Below the pieces are notes generated by a model. The model had not been told where the DNA came from. It saw only the letters and a program-made list of their open reading frames with translations, and ran no database searches. The position numbers and the translations under genes are program-made. Shown here piece by piece: positions 25,301-36,770 of a DNA stretch of 64,000 nt (the stretch's first letter is position 1; every line of letters begins with the position of its first letter). The stretch lies in NCBI GenBank assembly GCA_016508695.1, contig VNKQ01000012.1, forward strand, positions 682,001 through 746,000. Reading direction: 5' to 3'. The DNA is from Hyphodiscus hymeniophilus. Taxonomy: Eukaryota > Ascomycota > Leotiomycetes > Helotiales > Hyphodiscaceae.

Positions 25301-26926
25301 CTCCCTCCTCATTAACCTCATCCTCGTGGATGTTAATTGGCTGCTCCTTCTCCGGTGTTTGGCTGCTTCGTGCCCCAGCACGTCTCATTCGACGTTCGCG
25401 TTGCAGCTCGGCTTGCGTCTTCGGCTTGTCCTCGTCTTGAATCATCATCAATCGTAGTCGTTCCTCTAGTGACATCTTGCCTCCTATCATACCCTGAATA
25501 TCGGATTTGCTGACAGACGAAGGCGCAGGTGGAGGCGGGAGATTCCTTTGCGTACTTGCAGCACGCTCAGCAGCAGCAGAAAGTCCCATTGAGCCATTCG
25601 AATTACTCCGAACTTGACTAGCCCCTGGCAAGGGAGGCAGAGGTCGGTGGTCTCCGTTTGAATTTAGAGAGTCGTTGCGGGTGGCTGCAGGACGGCCAGT
25701 CGATGAAGTGGGACGAGCATCTGGCATTGGGCTGCCTTCAGGACCCTCGAAAGGATCTTCAAAACGTCCTGACATAAGTCCGATATTGTGAGGCCCAGGG
25801 CTGGCATGTCTCCAGTCTTCAGGGCCAACAACAGGAGTCTTGTCTGTATCCTCAAGAGAAGCATCAAAACTCTCATCCTGCTCTATTGAGTCACCACGAA
25901 GGTAACTCTCCTCTTCCTCCTCTTCTCCAGAGTCGTAACTGTTTTCGCGAGAGCCCGTTCCGATGGATGATAGATCAGGAGTCACCATCTCATACTCGTT
26001 AACCTGCGGAGGTGCAGCATCGAATGTAACACTCTTTGCATGCCTGTGTAAGGTTCGACCAGGCGGCAATTGTCGCTCGTCTCCAGAATCTTCCGCCGAC
26101 CATGTACCACTCTCGGGGTCAAAGCTAGACTTGGGGTTGAAAGCTCTCGTGGACATGGATGATTTGGTTGGTGAGATTTGGTCTTTGCTTGGTGATCGAA
26201 GTCCGTTTGCTCCAGTCTTGAGAGGGGTCTTGGTGGGACTGTAGAATGGAATGCTGCTCTTGCTATCATTTTTGTGATGAGTAAATGGACGACGTTCGGC
26301 TGATCGAAGTCCTTCAAGTCCAGACCCTCCATATGCATTTCCTTGTAGTTGCTTCGCCAATGGTCGCTCGATCACGGGTACTGATGTTGGATCATACTCT
26401 TGTTTTTGTTCGCGAGCGAACATGTTGCTATTTTTGACACGCGACGCGCGCTGGAGTCGTTCAATAGATGATCGTCGAGTAGGAGACGGGGAGGACTCTC
26501 GAGCGTTACCACCGAATAGATTCTCCGAGGTGAAGCGGTTCGGCGTCTGCGGTTCACGGCCTTGCCAGAAGAGTCGAGGTGACGAATTGCCCTCGGAAGC
26601 GTTGAAGGGAGAGGATTGGAATGGAGACGAGTCTCCATTTAGCAGCATCTTCTGCGACGTCGAAATAAACATTTAATTCTCCGAAAGCACGGGAGGGGAG
26701 GAATGTACCTTTGTGGCTTGATTATAGCTCGGCGAGTTTCTTCTCTTTTCGGTGGGAGCAAGTTCAGAAAGGGGACGAGGTAGAGAGCTGCCCATCTTGA
26801 CGGGAGAAGATGAAGGAGTCTTTTGGATGCGCAAAGGGTGAACCTATGGCGATTAGGACTCTACTCTATGCGACAATACCATAGTAAACATCGTGAGCGG
26901 CTTACCGATTGTGACGGCGACGCCAT
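22398..26926 (-). CDS. BUD4: Bud4/anillin-related septum-site protein with C-terminal PH domain
   Basis: Five exons: complement(26906..26926, 26709..26843, 23678..26651, 22900..23630, 22398..22850), 1,437 aa; yeast Bud4 is of similar length. The first coding exon is only 21 nt. The N-terminal ~1,000 residues are disordered and rich in Ser, Pro and acidic residues, with many SP/TP sites. A C2-like/anillin-homology part begins near RLFVKVIGVKDLDMPLP (~1028-1044) and contains WLELGRNAPIGQEFEL. The terminal ~150 residues are a PH domain starting at GGDCPYWRRRFFKL and including EGFRIRFNNGEVIDFYAD and GWMKVLDACV. Family knowledge: Bud4 marks septation and axial budding sites, binds septins and Bud3, and organises the contractile ring in filamentous fungi. 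Downstream introns are 46-57 nt. The first two exons were placed from reading frame and splice signals alone, so they are slightly less certain. Confidence 0.92.
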
Positions 26927-29294
26927 CTTTCCACCCCAGCAAAGCGCGCCAGTGGTATCTCGAGATAACGGAGGCACAAATGTTATATTCTTAGATCAAC
27001 TATCGCTTGATGTGGTGTTCGGGCATGGGAAGGCGAGGAATGTTGATATGGGGATTTGCGACGCGAGGAATGCGCGTGGAGCGAGTGTGGTAGAATATTG
27101 CAATTGCTCTGCAATAATCTCAATTATCACTGCAAAGAAGAATTGACAGCGTAAGAAGAACAGAATAAGGATCAACAGATGTTGCAGTGATGTTGGGGAG
27201 CGATATCGAAGAGGAGATATTGGGTGTACTTTTAGATTTAGGTGTGGTGGTCCACTTCTCTTGTTTTGGCAAGTCGCTTCCAAACCGTTGCTGGGGAAGC
27301 CAAAATAGGGCACGTGCGTACAGCCTCACAATACTTCTCACTCTGAATATTAAGCAAGGGATGTTGATAGATACGTCCCGAATTTGCACTTTAATGGATT
27401 TTTCGTTAGCTCTACCAATGGTCGACGGCATTTTCAGCATCGTTCAGTCTTTTCTTTTGACGGCCAAGCCTATCAGTTATCATGCGGATATGTGTCTCTA
27501 CTCGAAGTTCAAACTCATCAGCCAGTGGCTGCTGAAGCGTACATCTATTTCTGCACTGTTTTACGTCTTACTGAGTTTTGAAGCCTCATCATTCGTCGAT
27601 TTCCGTCATTTGTTGCTGGTGCTAAAGACTAGGAGTGCCTCGCAATCGCCCAGTCTTATAATTTCGAATTCCCTACCCGTCCGTTGACCAACTGTGAATA
27701 CTTCCAACTAATCGTGTCATACCTCTAGCAGCCTCGACCTGGCCCATTTTTCGTTCAGTCATCATGGCGAGATTTTCTTGAACTAGCAGCTAATTGTCTC
27801 ATCATCGAGTGCGTTTTCTCAAAGCTTAAAGAGCTTGTTAGTTGCCCGTCAAGCTCAAGACGATTTATCTCTCCATATTTGATCAACGTTCCAGGGTTTC
27901 TGACTCCTCTTTCCAGGTCAACGGGTAAATCATAGTCTGGGCCTTCCTCTCACTCGCGACAAAGTCGACGGCTTAGCTCGTTAGAAGATTTAACCTCGGT
28001 ATGCCAAACCGATGTCGCTTATACTATGCAAGTCCTTTACTGTCTGTTGTGCAGCTGCGCTGGCATGGATCTTGCACTACCTAGTCATCCTTTCATACAC
28101 TGGAACTTCTCCTAGGATGTCCATTATGGTATTCGTCACACATTTGAAGCAATAAAAAGAAGTCAAGAATCAAGATCGTCCATCATTGGTCTACAGCTTG
28201 GCTTCGATGGGGCCTTCCTCTATCGTAGGAGTTCTTTCCTTTTGGTCAAACTCATATCACTCTCTTGATATTTCAAGTTCCCAAACTTGGGTAGTGTTCT
28301 TCATGGATTCCTTCCTTGAATCCTTCGTCTGCATCTCTCAATACATCCACGGTGAATGTAACGACCATTCCTTTACGAGATTCCTATTCCATGATCCTTA
28401 CGGGGCGAAACACATTGAAAATGAGCCGCACTGATGAGCTCCTTTAAAGTCGACTGATTTGTTATTCTTATGGTTATACTATTCGACCATATCCCAACAG
28501 AATGAGAAGCCTTATCAGGAAACTTATCCGGCTTTCTCTCGTACTTGTATAAAGTGCAACGGCATTCTTTGGAATCTCGATTTGACTTCAAGAGGATTAC
28601 TGACACGAGCCGTTGGAAGTGCATGAGTAACAGCAAATATGACGATCGGAGCAGGATTCATCAACTACACGCTCGATATATGTAGAGTGGTGAAGCTCTT
28701 ACGCTCAGTGCTGGAATCTTACACAAACTTCAGGAAACGAACAATCTGTTCGGTGTAACAACGCTACCAAAGGACCCAGCCGTGTCGTCACGGTATAAGA
28801 GCTTTAACGGTCACAACTCTTCTATGAGCATTCCTCTTGCCCCTGAATCCTCGAACGCTCGCTGGAGCGAGGAGGCATAGCGCACCGTGAAACTCAAGCG
28901 CGCGAACGTTGTACCCTCATCGCCAAGTTTAAAAGATTGAGCGGCTTGATATGGCGCCGTGTCAAAGCAATTTGCAGCCGACTCAGGTCGCCGTCGCTAG
29001 CATACATTTGCCAATGACAGAAAGAATGTCTTGGAGCGGGGGAATGCGACTGAAAGAAAAAGGGAAATGTAGACTTCGGTAAGTGGAGGACCTGGAGGTC
29101 GGGCTGGGATTTTTTGTTTGCATCAATTAAACTTAATGACTAGATTTGGGACAAAAAGAGATCTATTTCTATAGTCATGAACATTGTTTATTAGACTCCA
29201 CCCCACCAACGGATAAAATGCGAAGAGGTATGCAACAGGAACTACAGATGCCCAGTCTAACCGAACTCCAACCCTCAGATATTCATATTGTACA
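26927..29294. other. 2.4 kb intergenic region without a supported gene
   Basis: This holds the BUD4 promoter/leader and the 3' flank of the RTA1-like gene. Open frames up to 166 codons occur (27187-27687 +), but they overlap frames on the other strand, have no recognisable motif and no clear splice extension. Base composition is ordinary. I see no repeats or RNA genes. Confidence 0.4.
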
Positions 29295-30300
29295 TTACAC
29301 AACTGTCTCGGAGCCCTCGGATTTCAGCGCCTTCTCCCTCATCTTTGGCTGGGATGTCATTGACTTGAAGAAGATGCCTGGGTAGCAGACCGTGATCGCG
29401 AGGATAGCAATGCAGCACATCCTATTGAAATCAGCTTTACTCTCACTCAATAGCCACGGAAAGAGGCAACTCACACTCCATCCAAAACAATATACCCTGT
29501 CTGATCCCTCATAATCTCATTCGCCCACCCTTGCGCCAACTCCGCAATGCGGTACACACATCTCACGTAGACCGCCAAACTGCTCACAAAGATTGCAGTT
29601 GCGAAGATCTTGAGATCTCTGCTGAACAATACAGTTGACGCCTCAGCGGTCAAGGATGGGAGACCACGTCGGAGCTTGAAGATGAACATCGCGGTGAGGA
29701 TGTAGAGGAAGGTGAATGTGGCGACTTGGAAAACGATACCAGCCAGCATGATATGTCCACCGGTTGCAGAGCCCGAGGGCGTGTTAGCTGTAGCTGCTGT
29801 CGCGCCACCGATGGCTTGCAATAGAAGGGAAAGAATGTCGCAGGAGATGAAGATCCATGGATAGAGTACGGGCCTGAGGGGGAGTATTGGGGTCCCACGG
29901 CGCGGACCATGTGCTTGAGCGTGAGGTATATCGCTGCTGCGAAGAAAGACTTTCCAATATTAGATCATTGTATTTGATACTGGTAGAAAGAGGCACTTAC
30001 TGGCGCAAATATCAAGCAACAGATTTGCATCTCAAACCCGACATTGCTCCATGGGTTGCTGTGCATGATTATTCGACCTATATATCCGATGAATTCGCTG
30101 AGACTTCCAAGGATCACAAGCGTTCCAAACACCCATGTCTGGTAGCGGAAAGCGAGGATCAAGTTCACGATGGTGAAGGTTGCGAAGTAGGCGCAGAAGA
30201 AGGCATTTGCGCCCAAGCTGGGGTAATAGCCATACACTGTCTCTTCCACGGGGCATGCGAGCGATACGGACGTGCAGTCATCGGTTGATGGGTGCGACAT
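29295..30300 (-). CDS. RTA1-like seven-transmembrane protein, with apparent 1-nt frameshift
   Basis: Three exons: complement(30001..30300, 29475..29949, 29295..29421). The conceptual product has the RTA1-family layout: a short lumenal Cys-containing N-terminus, then TM segments including GANAFFCAYFATF, FGTLVILGSLSEFIGYIGR, QICCLIFAPSFFAAAIYLTLKH, PWIFISCDILSLLLQAIGG, GIVFQVATFTFLYILTAMFIF and FVSSLAVYVRCVYRIAE. Family knowledge: RTA1/RSB1-like proteins are linked to lipid translocation and to resistance against 7-aminocholesterol and other toxicants. The frame is broken within a run of five G (plus strand, 29878-29882): upstream codons read ...VGPQYSP and the family-consistent continuation LRPVLYPW is one base out of register. 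Total length and the last splice phase fit one missing base. It is either a recent pseudogene or a sequencing error. Without the break it would be about 300 aa, normal for the family. Confidence 0.82.
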
Positions 30301-30738
30301 TGTGGATGTTGATGCGGTTGAGCAATAGTCGACTGCGTGTGGTTGCTACTTTGGTGCAAGAACGATGAGGACTGCTACTGTAAACTGTGGAAGATTGAAT
30401 TGCAGACTCTAGATAGAGAGATAGAGAGAAATGCTGAATGATGGATTGAGATACTGAGTGATATAAAAAACCACGACGGGAAACATGATTCAATTAATAC
30501 CCGAGACAAAAGAGCCACCACTTCATACCTACCCACCTTGGCCGTCAATCATGGTGATGCAGACATCACGGTGAAATTCGAATTGCGCAGCCTTATTTCG
30601 CATTCGTTAACGGCCGTACGAGATACCTACCCTACCTACTAGCTACCTAGCAAGAGTTACCAGTTCAGCAAGCAACAACACCATCAATCAAAGTGAGTGG
30701 GCAGTAGTGATGGTAGTGGCTGTCAAACTTTTAGTCAC
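30301..30738. other. Promoter region of RTA1-like gene
   Basis: 438 bp upstream of the RTA1-like start. It includes a cluster of TACCTA-type repeats at about 30629-30653, resembling those near 56790 and 57020. No gene was seen. Confidence 0.4.
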
Positions 30739-31659
30739 CTACAAATATCCTCCCGCTGCTTGCTGACTGGTCGGTCGCATTCGCTTCTCAGTGCTGGCTG
30801 CTATTCGTCGACGGAACAACTTCCACCGCTCCCAAGCAAGCGATGAGACAACACGCCTTACGATCGATGCTTTTGGATCATTCACCAGTTCTGGTGCATA
30901 CGCAATGCCAACACCAGTCACGAGACAGCTAATCTCAGTTGGGAAAGACACGGTCAAAGTGGTGACGAGGAGATGCTGCGCCCGCCAGCAACGACTGGCT
31001 GACCCTATCCGGACTAGCCAAGCGTTTCGGCCGTTAGGGTCGTACCCTGGTAACTCACGAGGCTGAGGCTGAGGTAGCGTGTAAAGCGGGATAAGCTGTA
31101 GCTGTAACATTCTCCCGAGAAGCAATTCGTCAGGAATCCAAACTTTTATTGGTGGACTTACTGTTAAACAGTGGGTTGTCAGTCCGCCGGCCTTGAAGCA
31201 GAATATGGCAAAATACGAGGGAGAATATCGGCATGCTCCTTCCCATTTGCTAAACGTATTCGGACTTCTTGTAGAATTGTCTTTCTTCTCGCGGCTTTGA
31301 TCGTGGGTCCTGGCAATCATCTGCGTCGATCCAACCATATGACCAAATCCTCCAGTATTATCATAATCCGCGGAGTAAGCGGAAAATGTGGGAGCACCGG
31401 GTATGTTGCTGACTTCATGAACAGAAACTGTCCATGAATAATAAAGGCTATGGCATAATGCAGGCAAAACCAGATACAAATCGACAATATAATAGCCCAA
31501 CCACTGATCATTTAGAGGATAGTGATGGATGCCGTCTATCTTGAGTTCAAAATGCAGCAGCAGAACTCGTACTTCAGGAGGTGGGACGCCAGGCCGAGCT
31601 GCGCCGTACAATGGTTTGTATAGTTCTGCAATGGCTAGAGCTTCATTTCGAGAGCGCAT
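30739..31659 (-). CDS. Unrecognised ORF, possible orphan gene
   Basis: A 306-codon open frame from the ATG at 31659. The frame stays open a further ~27 codons upstream without an ATG, to a stop near 31742. Such a length is unlikely by chance at ordinary base composition, yet I recognise no family. The translation is rich in Ser, Pro and aromatics with a basic C-terminus (RWKLFRRRIAA). A possible in-phase 48-nt intron (31626..31673, GTAAGT...TTGCAG) overlaps the first codons, so the true 5' end may be a spliced exon further upstream that I could not place. A separate short minus frame at 31896-32099 does not join it in phase. It may also be a non-coding open stretch. Confidence 0.35.
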   Translation of the reverse strand: MRSRNEALAIAELYKPLYGAARPGVPPPEVRVLLLHFELKIDGIHHYPLNDQWLGYYIVDLYLVLPALCHSLYYSWTVSVHEVSNIPGAPTFSAYSADYDNTGGFGHMVGSTQMIARTHDQSREKKDNSTRSPNTFSKWEGACRYSPSYFAIFCFKAGGLTTHCLTVSPPIKVWIPDELLLGRMLQLQLIPLYTLPQPQPRELPGYDPNGRNAWLVRIGSASRCWRAQHLLVTTLTVSFPTEISCLVTGVGIAYAPELVNDPKASIVRRVVSSLAWERWKLFRRRIAASTEKRMRPTSQQAAGGYL

Positions 31660-32205
31660 CAACGCGTACTTACGCTTTAAGGCGCCAGTAACTCGGAGGA
31701 CAAGGACATATAGTGAACGAACGAGAAAGCTAAGGTCGATATTGACGTATCATGGAGGAAAAGAAGTTACTCAAGAAAACGCCTAGCAATCGCTTTAAGA
31801 AAAATCCGCACTTACGGGGTCTATGTGGATGCAATGCTCATCTATGAGATGCGGTGGGCATAGATGCCAAAGAGCTTCCGGTTCACTTCAGTCCCTCAGC
31901 GGCTCATATTGGTATAGAGGAAAGGCGGTGGACGCTCTCTAGCATCTGAAAGGATTGCCCCTTCGATATTTCTGGTGCAGTTCTCTTGGAAGCAATTGAT
32001 GTGGCGCTTCTTTCGGAAACGTCGGTGAACGGAGTGAGAGGATGAAAGAAAGTTGACGAGGCTGAAACCTCGGCGAGGAAGGCTGATTTGGAATTTCATA
32101 CTGGAACTTTTATTTACCCCTGTCCATAGCAGCCGCGACTCGCGTTAGGAGAGTGTAACTCTACTTGTCCATGCAAAATCCAACCATTATGACTCCTTCA
32201 AAGCT
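31660..32205. other. Intergenic between orphan ORF and FHIP-like gene
   Basis: 546 bp containing the FHIP-like promoter and possibly upstream exons of the orphan minus-strand ORF. A 67-codon minus frame (31896-32099) starts with a basic segment, but no supported gene model could be built. Confidence 0.35.
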
Positions 32206-35204
32206 ATGGAGATCGTAAGCAATATGCCCTCCTATACAGCACGATCCAGCTAACAGATCAGTGGCAACGCTTGATAGCTGGCACTTCTCTCGCCCCGGCG
32301 GCTAAAGCGAACGCCAATAATCCAGAAAAGCGTCTGGCACGCTTCAAACGGGAGTACAGCCAGCTGCTGGTAAGGATGTTTCGTTCTAGACTTGTGCTCA
32401 GCGTTACTGATTGAGTGTCTAGCAAATATGGCGTGGATCATCTAACGTCTCTCAAGACAACGAAGCGGCCGAGAACCTTCGAACGAGTCTCCAACAACTT
32501 ACCTCTATCCTCGGCGATGAATCGAGACGACCTCTACCGCACCCGTGTATTGCGTTTGCGGCATCGAAAGAGCTCTATATTCCCATTGGGAAGATCGCGA
32601 CGACAGCTTACAATGAAGGAATCATTAGGGAAGGAGTCGGGTTCTTTTCGACCCTCATTGATAGCGAAGAGGAGGACTTTGTGGAAAACGATGGCTTTTC
32701 AAAAGCTCTTATGAACCTCTTGGTCAGAATCACAGGACCCAATAGTATCCGCCTGAGCTTTGATACGGAAATTGAGGTTGTGGAATTAGCGTTCAACATT
32801 ACAACGAAAATCCGACTTGACCCAGACATCCTACCAGCTTGGTTTACGGCGCAAGCGCGGGAGGATGAGTCAGAGGAGGCCGAGAGAGATGCACACGAGA
32901 AGTTTACGGGTAAAACACACAAAGAGGACTTCCCGCTGTTCTATCTGCTGCTAGATTACATACATGAAGAGGGTCGAATTGGGGACTTTGCAAGGACTGG
33001 ACTATTGTACATCATCGAGGCTGCCTCAAACTCACCAGCTTTAGAGCAGTGGATTATTGAGAGTGATCTTGCAACTCATATGGCCACAGGGCTGGGAGCT
33101 TTGTATAGTCAGTTGAGTCGGAAGCTGGTAATTGATCATCCAAGGGACGAACTCCCTCCAATTTTGGCGCTCTCAGATTACGAGCATCCCATAACTACAT
33201 CGGAGATTATCAGCTCGGCATCATCAGACTTTCAAGGGCACATGGAAACATTCCTTTCGCATTTGGTTTTCTGGCAGGATGTCCTAAACCATTGCAAGTC
33301 GGTCGAAGTCAAACAGACACTTCTAGAGCACTTCCAGGTTATCTTCCTGCAGCAGTTACTGTATGTTCGGTATGATTTTTGGTGTGCTATGAACTGACAC
33401 CATTAGATATCCGTCGCTTTTGGAGTCGTCCGACGTAGATGGTGGATCGTCAGTGGCAGTCCTAACATATCTTCGCCGTATCTTAGAGTCTTTAGAGCAC
33501 CCTGACATGATCCATCTCATCCTACATTACCTACTTGCTCTACCCGACACCGCTCTTTCGCCGTCTACTTCACGAGCATCTGTTAGTGCAGCCAGGAAAA
33601 GGAAGTCCATGGACCTTGCAACGATGATGGCCAGCAGCGTGGACATATCTTCGACACCTGCGCTATACAATCTAGTTGATCTAATTCAAGGGAGCCTAAA
33701 ATCTCGGAGCCAACAGACCATTTCTGTCACTTTGCAGCTCGTTTCTGTCATTTTACGACGCCATCACCGATATGCCGTGTCAACACTTCTATGGACAAGC
33801 CAAATTCTACACCACGGACCTGAGCGGACTATTGGAACTCACGATAGGCAGATGGAGTTTTTGCTCACGCTAGCTGGGGATGTTGGAAGTGACGACAACA
33901 TAAACGAAGTCTACGAAAATCATATCAAAGACAGCATGAGTGTCTTAGAGAGTCACCAATGCTCTATAGATCTGATAGCTCCCAAAACTGCCGGCGGAAC
34001 TACTAAACTTCCCGGAGCACAGGCAACGATACCAGGCGCTCCGCGAGATATCCGCCTACACACTTTGCGGCCGGAAGACCCTATGCTCACCACGCTTCTC
34101 GAGATCCTAGGCACATTCTTCACGAATGCAGTGGAGACGAACCTATCGCTCACAGGGACAATTGTTGATTTAGCTACCTGCGGGTTCATGCGCATTGATG
34201 GGTGGCTGCTCCCTGATCCTTCGAAATACGTCTATAATGATGACGATGAAGAAGATGCGGGAGATCGTTATTTCGACAGCATAGGGGACCCAATCGAGAT
34301 CCAAGAAAAGGCCCAAATGCGAGCACTAAAGAAAGCGAGGAAAACTCCAATATGGATCAAATCACAACTACCACCTCTCCTACAAACATTGAACATGCTG
34401 GTCGATCAAGTGTCAAATTATCGATCAGAGATACCGCGCTTCGATAATATCCTTCAACAACGTCGCGACGCCTTTCAAGCTGCGTCATCCGCAATTGCAA
34501 CCCCTATACCAATTCGTCAACCGCCCCGCTCTAGCTTTGAGTCGCCGTCTCGCGATGTATCTCCGCCAAGAAGTACATTCGATTCTCTCGCTCAACGAAT
34601 CTTCCCCGAACTAGGCACACCGTCTCGATCACACTCTCCACGTGGGAGACGAAGCCAAGATCAGCAACGTAGTACAGCCAGTGGTGGGCATGGCTTCGCT
34701 ACTCCTATAACCTCACGTGGTGCAGTCCCACCATTGCAGTTTCCCATGGGCTTGGAGACTCCCTCGGGAGGAACCTCGCGTGCATTCTCGCCAAGTCCTT
34801 TGCGTGATGCCCAGAGTGTATTACATGGACAAACCCCACCTGCAAGTCAGGTTGCTGCGTTCGCTGCTGTAGACCAAAGTACCCTCGCCAGGAAGGTTGG
34901 ACTACCTTCTGCTAAAGGCGAGATCAGTCCTATTCCCTTTCCCGATTTGACGGAGAACGATTCACGCACAGCGGAATCAAACACCGATGGTGCTGCTGAA
35001 AGTAAGATAGCTACGGGCAAAGATCAGGTGGAAGAAAGTTCGTCTGGCGAAGCGGAAGTTGAGGCTAAGGGGGAGATTGAGGAGAAATTGGTGACCGTTA
35101 GCCACATTTTAACAAACGTTATTATGTTGCAGGAATTTATATTGGACTTGGCTGCTCTGGTACAAGTAAGGGCAGGTCTGTTTAGTGAGGTGAAGTTTTT
35201 GTAG
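32206..35204 (+). CDS. FHIP / RAI16-like protein (FTS-Hook-FHIP complex subunit)
   Basis: Four exons: 32206..32214, 32262..32369, 32423..33360, 33407..35204, encoding 950 aa. The first coding exon is just nine bases (Met-Glu-Ile), joined to WQRLIAGTSLAP; this restores the N-terminus usual in fungal members (M..WxRLxxG). Helical-repeat motifs follow: EGIIREGVGFFSTLIDSEEE, PLFYLLLDYIHEEGRIGDFA, TGLLYIIEAA, DVLNHCKSVEVKQTLLEHF, SVAVLTYLRRILESL. The region from ~690 to ~870 is disordered (Ser/Pro/Arg). Family knowledge: FHIP, with FTS and Hook, links early endosomes to dynein for long-range transport along hyphal microtubules. The next gene on the same strand is clathrin light chain. The 46-53 nt introns are typical of this window. 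Confidence 0.9.
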
Positions 35205-35634
35205 GCCGTGTTTCCATGAGATACCTTTTTGCGATTTCTGATAGAGGCAAATTCGATGAGATTCGAAAATACGTGCTTGCTCTGATTGCCGCCTTTCTTG
35301 ACAGCTGTGATCTACACTTGAGCGAGAAACGTTGATATTTGGCGTCAAAATGTCCCAAACTTACGGTGAACCCATTTATTGAGAATTCATAAGAGAAATC
35401 TCACGTACTGATCACAACATTGCAATCGTTCTTTGTTCTTTCGGGTTTCTTGACTCTAAAGGGGCTGCCCACGTGACGAGGCTCACTCGTCTCTTCTCCA
35501 AAGTTTTTAGCGCCGGTAAGCTCCTTAGTCGCGTTGCTCTGGGATAGGTATCAACTTCAGATTGAAACCCATCGCACCATACAACATTTGTGTTCAATCA
35601 CATCTCCCACACTCCAACTCCAGAAGTGGCAAAG
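35205..35634 (+). promoter_or_regulatory. Intergenic: FHIP 3' flank and clathrin light chain promoter
   Basis: 430 bp between two same-strand genes. The last ~60 bases before the clathrin start are C/A-rich leader. No defined motif is assigned. Confidence 0.4.
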
Positions 35635-36484
35635 ATGGCGGACCGATTCCCATCACTCGAGGACTTTGACGCTGGCGGTAAGCCCCTCGACAAGCCCCGA
35701 TTCAACACTCCCCATCATAACTAACAGATACGCAGCTTCGACGGAGCCCAAAGGAGAATCAAGCTTCGAGACCGCTGGCGCAGACGACTTTCTCTCCCGG
35801 GAGAAGGCTCTACTTGGCGATGATGCAAATCAATTCTCGACAGGCAATGACAACGCTGCTTTCATAGAAGATGGCGATGATGATCTGCTCGGTGGTGGAG
35901 GCGGCGAGGAGGTGACTGAGTTTGAGAGTTCATTCCCAGCTATCGATACACGGAACGAGGTACTTTTCCCTTGCCATCTTTCCTAATGCCCCTCAGTCAA
36001 TCCCAGTGAGTTGTGTTCTAACAATCGCAAACAGAACGTCGCCCCTGGTGGCACCATAACCGGTACCCAATCGTACCAATCCAATTACAACCCGCCCTCC
36101 TTCTCCACCGAAGAGGAACCCGAGGTCATCAAGCAATGGCGTGAACGCCGCGACTTGTCCCTCCAAGAGCGCTCCGAGAAGTCCGCCGCCCGTCAAGAAG
36201 AAACTATCAAAACCGCCCAACAAAACATCGATGATTTCTACGACAACTACAACTCCAAGAAGGAGAAATCCATTGCACAGACCCGTCGTGAGGCAGAGGA
36301 GTTCTTGGCGAACAGAGAGGATACGTCTGCAGGTGGTACTAGCTGGGAGAGAATCGCGAAGTTGGTCGATCTGAGCGGGAAGGGTGTCAAGGGTGGTGCG
36401 AGCGGTACTGGAAAGGAGAAGTTTAGGGAGTTGTTGCTGAGTTTGAGGAAGGATGAGAAAGCCCCTGGTTCTACGGGTTACTAG
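35635..36484 (+). CDS. CLC1: Clathrin light chain
   Basis: Three exons: 35635..35677, 35736..35959, 36035..36484, 238 aa. The N-terminus MADRFPSLEDFDAG and the acidic first third (GDDDLLGGGGGEE, FESSFPAI) are typical. The central helix EEEPEVIKQWRERRDLSLQ through NIDDFYDNYNSKKEKSI is the heavy-chain-binding segment. The C-terminus holds the conserved SWERIAKLVDLSGKG and REL LLSLRKDE stretch. Family knowledge: three light chains decorate each clathrin triskelion and regulate assembly and actin coupling in endocytosis and Golgi sorting. Both introns lie in the N-terminal half. The length is normal for ascomycetes. Confidence 0.96.
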
Positions 36485-36770
36485 ATTTTTTAGGGCTGTG
36501 AACTAGGGCGCGAAGTGGAATTGTAAGATCATTGCTTGCTGGTTGTTTCTCTGGAGCTGATCTTATTGATCGGTGGATCTTGGCATTACGGCGTTGAGAA
36601 AATACAAGGCACATATCGTGGCATTTTTACTGGAAAATCGTGATATGATTTATTTGGCTTCATGGCATTAGTGTCCAGGGATTTGCATATTCGCCGCAGA
36701 TGTTCCTTGTGGGAGTGCAAATCAACGAAAACATAATACTGGTTCATCATCAGATCTCATCGGTCATTGA

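Noticed and set aside
27187..27687. 166-codon plus-strand frame upstream of BUD4
   Set aside because: Overlaps equally open minus frames, lacks recognisable motifs and has no consistent exon extension.
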